This document shows positions 53,191 to 57,054 of a DNA stretch of 57,054 nucleotides, piece after piece. The notes under the pieces were generated by a model, which searched no databases, had not been told where the DNA came from, and was given only the letters and a program-made list of their open reading frames with translations. Source of the stretch: Mesotaenium endlicherianum (taxonomy: Eukaryota; Streptophyta; Zygnematophyceae; Zygnematales; Mesotaeniaceae); NCBI GenBank assembly GCA_009602735.1, contig WELA01000937.1, positions 8,155 to 65,208 on the forward strand, in the 5' to 3' direction. How positions within the stretch are numbered: the first letter of the stretch is position 1; every line of letters starts with the position of its first letter. The position numbers and the translations under genes were made by a program.

Positions 53191-55944
53191 AGGTGAACCG
53201 GCGACTAGGCTAGACAAGGGGGAAATGGGTACTACGTGACAGTCTTACTTTCTAATTGACAATTGCTGACGGTCATGAACCGTGCCAATTGGCATGACCA
53301 GGGCAAGACTATTCCCGTCAAATCCCGTTAGCCTCCAGGATCTATTGACGAGAGCAGACGAGAGTGTTCGTGTGTTTTCGTACTCAAGTCTCCTGGTCCG
53401 ACATGGGCGGTAGCGAACATGTAAGAATTTCTGGACGACACTGGGACGACATGAGGAACTTCAGTCAACGGCTCAAGAACGAACTGACCAAGTCCTTCAA
53501 ATTGGAGCGAAGATGATTGTACCCAATTGACTTTACCCCTTAGTGTATCAAAGCAGTAGCATAATAAACGCGTGCTACCTTCAAACCTTTGCCCTTTAAA
53601 AAACACTCATATATGAGATCGGAGTAATTTTCACGTGTTGTTAATGACGTGCCTAACCTTCCCTCCTTCGAAATACTGACATATTCATTCAACGTTTGAG
53701 TATCAGAGTAAGACCGCAAATTTTGCGCTCACAAATCGATGCGAAATGATGAAGACAAAAATGCGAGTTAACACACATCGACCAATTTGACAAAATTACG
53801 AACGAAGCTGTACTACCAAGGGACAAACAACTACAAGTTGTTACAAGACAACAAAACAATTTACATGACTATCTCGATATTGGGCAAAAGTGACTGGGCA
53901 ACTTGTCCGTCCGGATGCCCATGCCTGCCATCTATATTGACTCTGTGTGTACTGAGTGGCCGCTTGTCACCACCCCAAGTTAAAGCCCTTCTATTGTCTA
54001 AGGTTCAAGTTCGCACACACAGGAACGAACGACACACACGAGCGACCGGTGACACGAGCAACTGGTGCTTACTGATTTTCCCCCTCACAAAGTATACGTG
54101 AGGGGCGCCTTACCGACAACAAAAAACTAGGCAACAAGCTCACACAAAAATAGGTCGTTTCCACCTTTCGGTGGACAATCAAAATTCTAGAAAATAAAGA
54201 TGTCAAGTTTGGCGCGCTTGTGAGCAAAAGTAAAGATTTATATTTTTAGATATCCTTTGGAGAGGATACGTGCCCAAATTCTTCTTGCATATAACTCATG
54301 AAAAGGATAGATATAAGACGAGGTGAAACATTGAATGCATCCAAAGTGTTTGTAATTTTCTTTCAGTCATCTGTTGTACGCATCGGAATATTTGTGAATG
54401 TGCATTGAAAGGGAAAATAGAGGGTTACGCATGTAATACTTGACACATGTGGACCTCACAATAAATACGAATCCGCATCTAGAGCATTTTTGAATCATGT
54501 GAAAGTTCAAGGGTACTTCACGTTCACTTGAAGGGGTAAATTTATATCTTGTTCTTGAAAATGACTTTTTGATATACGAAATCAATTTGATGTACAAAAT
54601 ATATTAAAAAATGGATTTTTTATGGGCAAACCTAATTGTTTTCAACAAATTTGACTTCAATTAGTTAGTGACGCAGTCTTCGCATACTCGAACAAAACAC
54701 AACCATAATTCTTCATTGTACGATAGCATAGTAGTAAGCAAATTTACGACCTATCCAACCACCCCTTGAAGTTGAGTTAAGCGCGAGTGCAAGTTTGTTG
54801 CGTAACATTTTGGCTTTCGGGGGAGGAAGGACAAGGGGAACAATGTGCGTCGCAATATGGTGCCATATGAGGACTTATGTGCTTGCAATTGAAACATCAA
54901 AGATACGGTTTCCCAAATCTTTATTGCCATGGGTATCTTGCGGCACCTGCGAAAGTGTGTAGAACAAGTTGGAGAACAAAGTGATTAATGCGAGTTTTCA
55001 TGAATCATGTGTAATAAGGTAAGTAGGATAATAATTAGGTGGGTATGTAGGATAAAAAATATGTAGATAGATACTTAAGGTTTGGTTAAAGATCATTGTC
55101 ATATTTTCAACATTCGCACAATACTAGTTACCCGCCAATAGTCAATTATCAACCAATGAGAATTTCTGCCACTACAATCATGCGATGTGCGAAATATGCA
55201 TTGTTTGCGATATGAACGGATTGCTTAACATCATTACTAAGCGACACAATTGATTGATGATGACTCGTGAACGACTTAGAGGATTTTGAACTGAATCGGC
55301 CCTTAGCCGCCTTACCCAGCTTAATTGATGGTGATAGACCATCTAAAAATCAACTGTAAAAAATATGATAAGAGGTAACTACTTGAGGACCCGGATGAAA
55401 TGGGATCTCGTTGCTCGCTATCATTGGCACCACCTGTACGGGAAGTTTTTTAAGAAGTGAAGCTCAGGCTCACTAAGGTGGTGCAGACTGATCAGATTTG
55501 ACCAGATTTGACAAATTTTGACCACATTGACGATAAAGTTACAGGAAGCTGATACCTCCAGGATACCTCGGCTGATATCGTGTGGTATCGTCAAACTACA
55601 AACCTCCGGGGAGTAACAGTCTATTCTAGTCCTCGTCGCGCATGGATTCGATGATTCGGCTGTTGGTAAGCGACAGCTCTTTGTAGACGACAATCCTTGT
55701 CAAAACAAAGGCGTTTGACTTTGCGACAATTTTGACCTTTCCACAAAGAACCGACAACAGTGTACCTACTACTATGGCTCAGTGCCACTCAGCGCCCACT
55801 GCACTATCATCGTCCTTTTGTCGCTTGCGATCTTTTTATTGAGATGAGCATCGTCTGCATCCGATGGCATCCATCGCGGGAGTCGGGAGTCGGACCATCC
55901 TGAACTGTGACCAGTGCCCACGGGCCACTCCGACCAACTCATGA

Positions 55945-56081
55945 TAGTGCAAAGCTCAAGCCAGCACCAGCCTGAACTGCTCTCTAGAGGTAAATTTTGC
56001 CGGACAGACCCATGGTAGTGCAAAGCTCAAGCCAGCACCAGCCTGAACTGCTCTCTAGAGGTAAATTTTGCCGGACAGACC
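55945..56081 (+). repeat. Two identical 66-bp tandem copies, period 71 bp
   Basis: Copies 55945-56010 and 56016-56081 run from TAGTGCAAAGCTC to CCGGACAGACC and look identical, with different 5-bp spacers. This indicates a very recent duplication, or an assembly artefact. Confidence 0.88.
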
Positions 56082-56509
56082 GAGTGGCGAAGTTACGAAT
56101 AAAGTGCACTTTTTGATTTTCCTCGAGAGATTCCAACTACGCGTGCATGATTATGGGCCATGGTATGATCTGAATGCGTCTCTTCAAAGGCTCTGAATTG
56201 GTGTCTTTACACAAGTAAGACAGTGATTTAATTACCCTAATTTCCTCGTGGATCCTTTTATGCTGCGGCCGATGCACCTTGCAAGCTTTCATGCAGCTTG
56301 GTGACTGCTATATTCGCGAAGCTGGCAGTCAACACGTGTTTTAGATCAACTAATTTTACAAGGAAATGAAGAATTCTTGATATATAAGATAATGTTTGCT
56401 GCTAGTGAAGGAATTGCAGTAAATGCCAGCATGATCTTTATCGAGGAACTTCTTAGTCCCAGAAATTTAGCCAGGCGTGAAGCCCCCTAGAACGCATGGC
56501 GCCATGTTC

Positions 56510-57013
56510 CTAAACTGAAGCTCTTCCCGGCGGCCGCTTCGCCCTCATTTTCTTCATGTTGAGGCTGAATACGTTCTTTTCCCAGGTCACTATTCCCAAG
56601 ACAGTCCCAATGTTGAGGCTGGGGCAGCAAACAGCCGTCACCTCGTGGTCCACCCTAGCCGTGCAGTCGCCCAGGAGTCCCAGAAAGAGTTCCAGATGGA
56701 AGCACATGTGGAGCTCCCTGTTTGGCTCCAGCAGAGCTCCCAGAGCTGAGGGGTACTCCCCTCTCAGTGTGAACAGAAACTTTTCCAGCTTGAGGTCCCC
56801 AGGGGTGCAGCGGTGGCCCAGGAGCAAGGTTGGGACACCTGTCGCAACGTCGCTTCTGGGGCTTCTGGTGGGCGTGCTCGTGTGGACCTTCTTTCTCGGC
56901 AACTCTGAACAGCACTGGCAGGTAGATTCATGCACCTCGTTCAGATATTCGCGCAGAACAACTACCGTCCAGCTGTCGAAAGGGAGGGCAGAGGAGACGA
57001 TATCGGAGTGCAC
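56510..57013 (-). CDS. Unassigned open frame at the window edge (167 codons)
   Basis: A minus-strand open frame, possibly the 3' part of a gene that continues beyond the window: it opens with a GTG codon, so the true start or an exon boundary lies elsewhere. The reading (SALPFDSWTVVVLREYLNEVHES; CQCCSELPRKK; EKFLFTLRGEYPSALGALLEPNRELHMCF split here for length: FHLELFLGLLGDC; NIGTVLGIVTWEKNVFSLN) has protein-like composition and ends in a basic tail. The plus strand is also open, so coding direction is uncertain. No family recognised. Confidence 0.3.
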   Translation of the reverse strand: MHSDIVSSALPFDSWTVVVLREYLNEVHESTCQCCSELPRKKVHTSTPTRSPRSDVATGVPTLLLGHRCTPGDLKLEKFLFTLRGEYPSALGALLEPNRELHMCFHLELFLGLLGDCTARVDHEVTAVCCPSLNIGTVLGIVTWEKNVFSLNMKKMRAKRPPGRASV

Positions 57014-57054
57014 GGTATAGTCAACCTCCCTGCATATGCAGGGGGGGGGCGGGG

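Larger units (their letters stand above)
51850..56509. other. Region upstream of the permease, no gene seen
   Basis: The first few hundred bases should hold the permease promoter and 5' leader. Beyond about 52,300 the sequence is AT-richer with only short ORFs. Contains the short repeats listed separately. Confidence 0.45.

Noticed and set aside
1..57054. CRISPR arrays, rRNA genes, bacterial operons
   Set aside because: No regularly spaced repeats with unique spacers, no rRNA-like blocks; introns and LTR elements show a eukaryotic nuclear genome.

Overview
This is a eukaryotic nuclear window, most likely from a green alga. The evidence is GC-rich, intron-containing genes with GT-AG introns, primer-binding sites of the plant initiator-tRNA-Met type, a LysM/EGF papain-type protease and an AzgA-type purine permease of the plant AZG kind. 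I cannot tell a chlorophyte from a charophyte by eye. Runs of N show it is draft assembly.

Bases 1 to about 34,050 are a nested graveyard of transposons. The main family is a Ty3/gypsy chromovirus with LTRs of about 720 bp. One full-length copy (10066-18854, minus strand) has both LTRs, PBS, gag, a textbook -1 frameshift signal, protease/RT/RNase H/integrase/chromodomain, and a large extra ORF (ORF3, about 558 aa) between pol and the 3' LTR. It sits inside an older gypsy element (fragments 9657-10065 and 18855-19128). Broken copies of the family occupy 1-3424, 20591-31981 and 31982-32697. Other elements are a gypsy element whose pol C-terminus carries a PHD finger (3425-4058 and 7292-8927), split by a decayed piggyBac transposon (4063-7291). 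There is also a family with about 990-bp LTRs (19129-20590; partial LTR 32.7-33.3 kb), a truncated gypsy element with an intact LTR (25804-29150), a solo LTR inside another LTR (30057-31312), and a 548-bp TIR element (33507-34054).

Bases 35,300 to 51,850 hold the two host genes, arranged tail to tail. On the plus strand (35327-39950, seven exons, 923 aa) is a secreted papain-family cysteine protease with two EGF-like modules, four to five LysM repeats, a Kazal-like module and a Cys-rich tail. On the minus strand (46102-51849, seven exons, 520 aa) is an AzgA/AZG-type purine permease. All exon joins keep frame. The 6.1 kb between them holds a second TIR element (42935-43919) and a duplicated repeat of about 200 bp.

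Bases 51,850 to the end are mostly gene-poor, with short tandem repeats and one unassigned open frame at the right edge (56510-57013, minus).

The most notable signals are the conserved frameshift cassette, the ORF3 module with its own conserved leader intron and duplicated polypurine tract, the PHD-tailed gypsy element, tRNA-like A/B-box motifs inside an LTR, and the composite protease.
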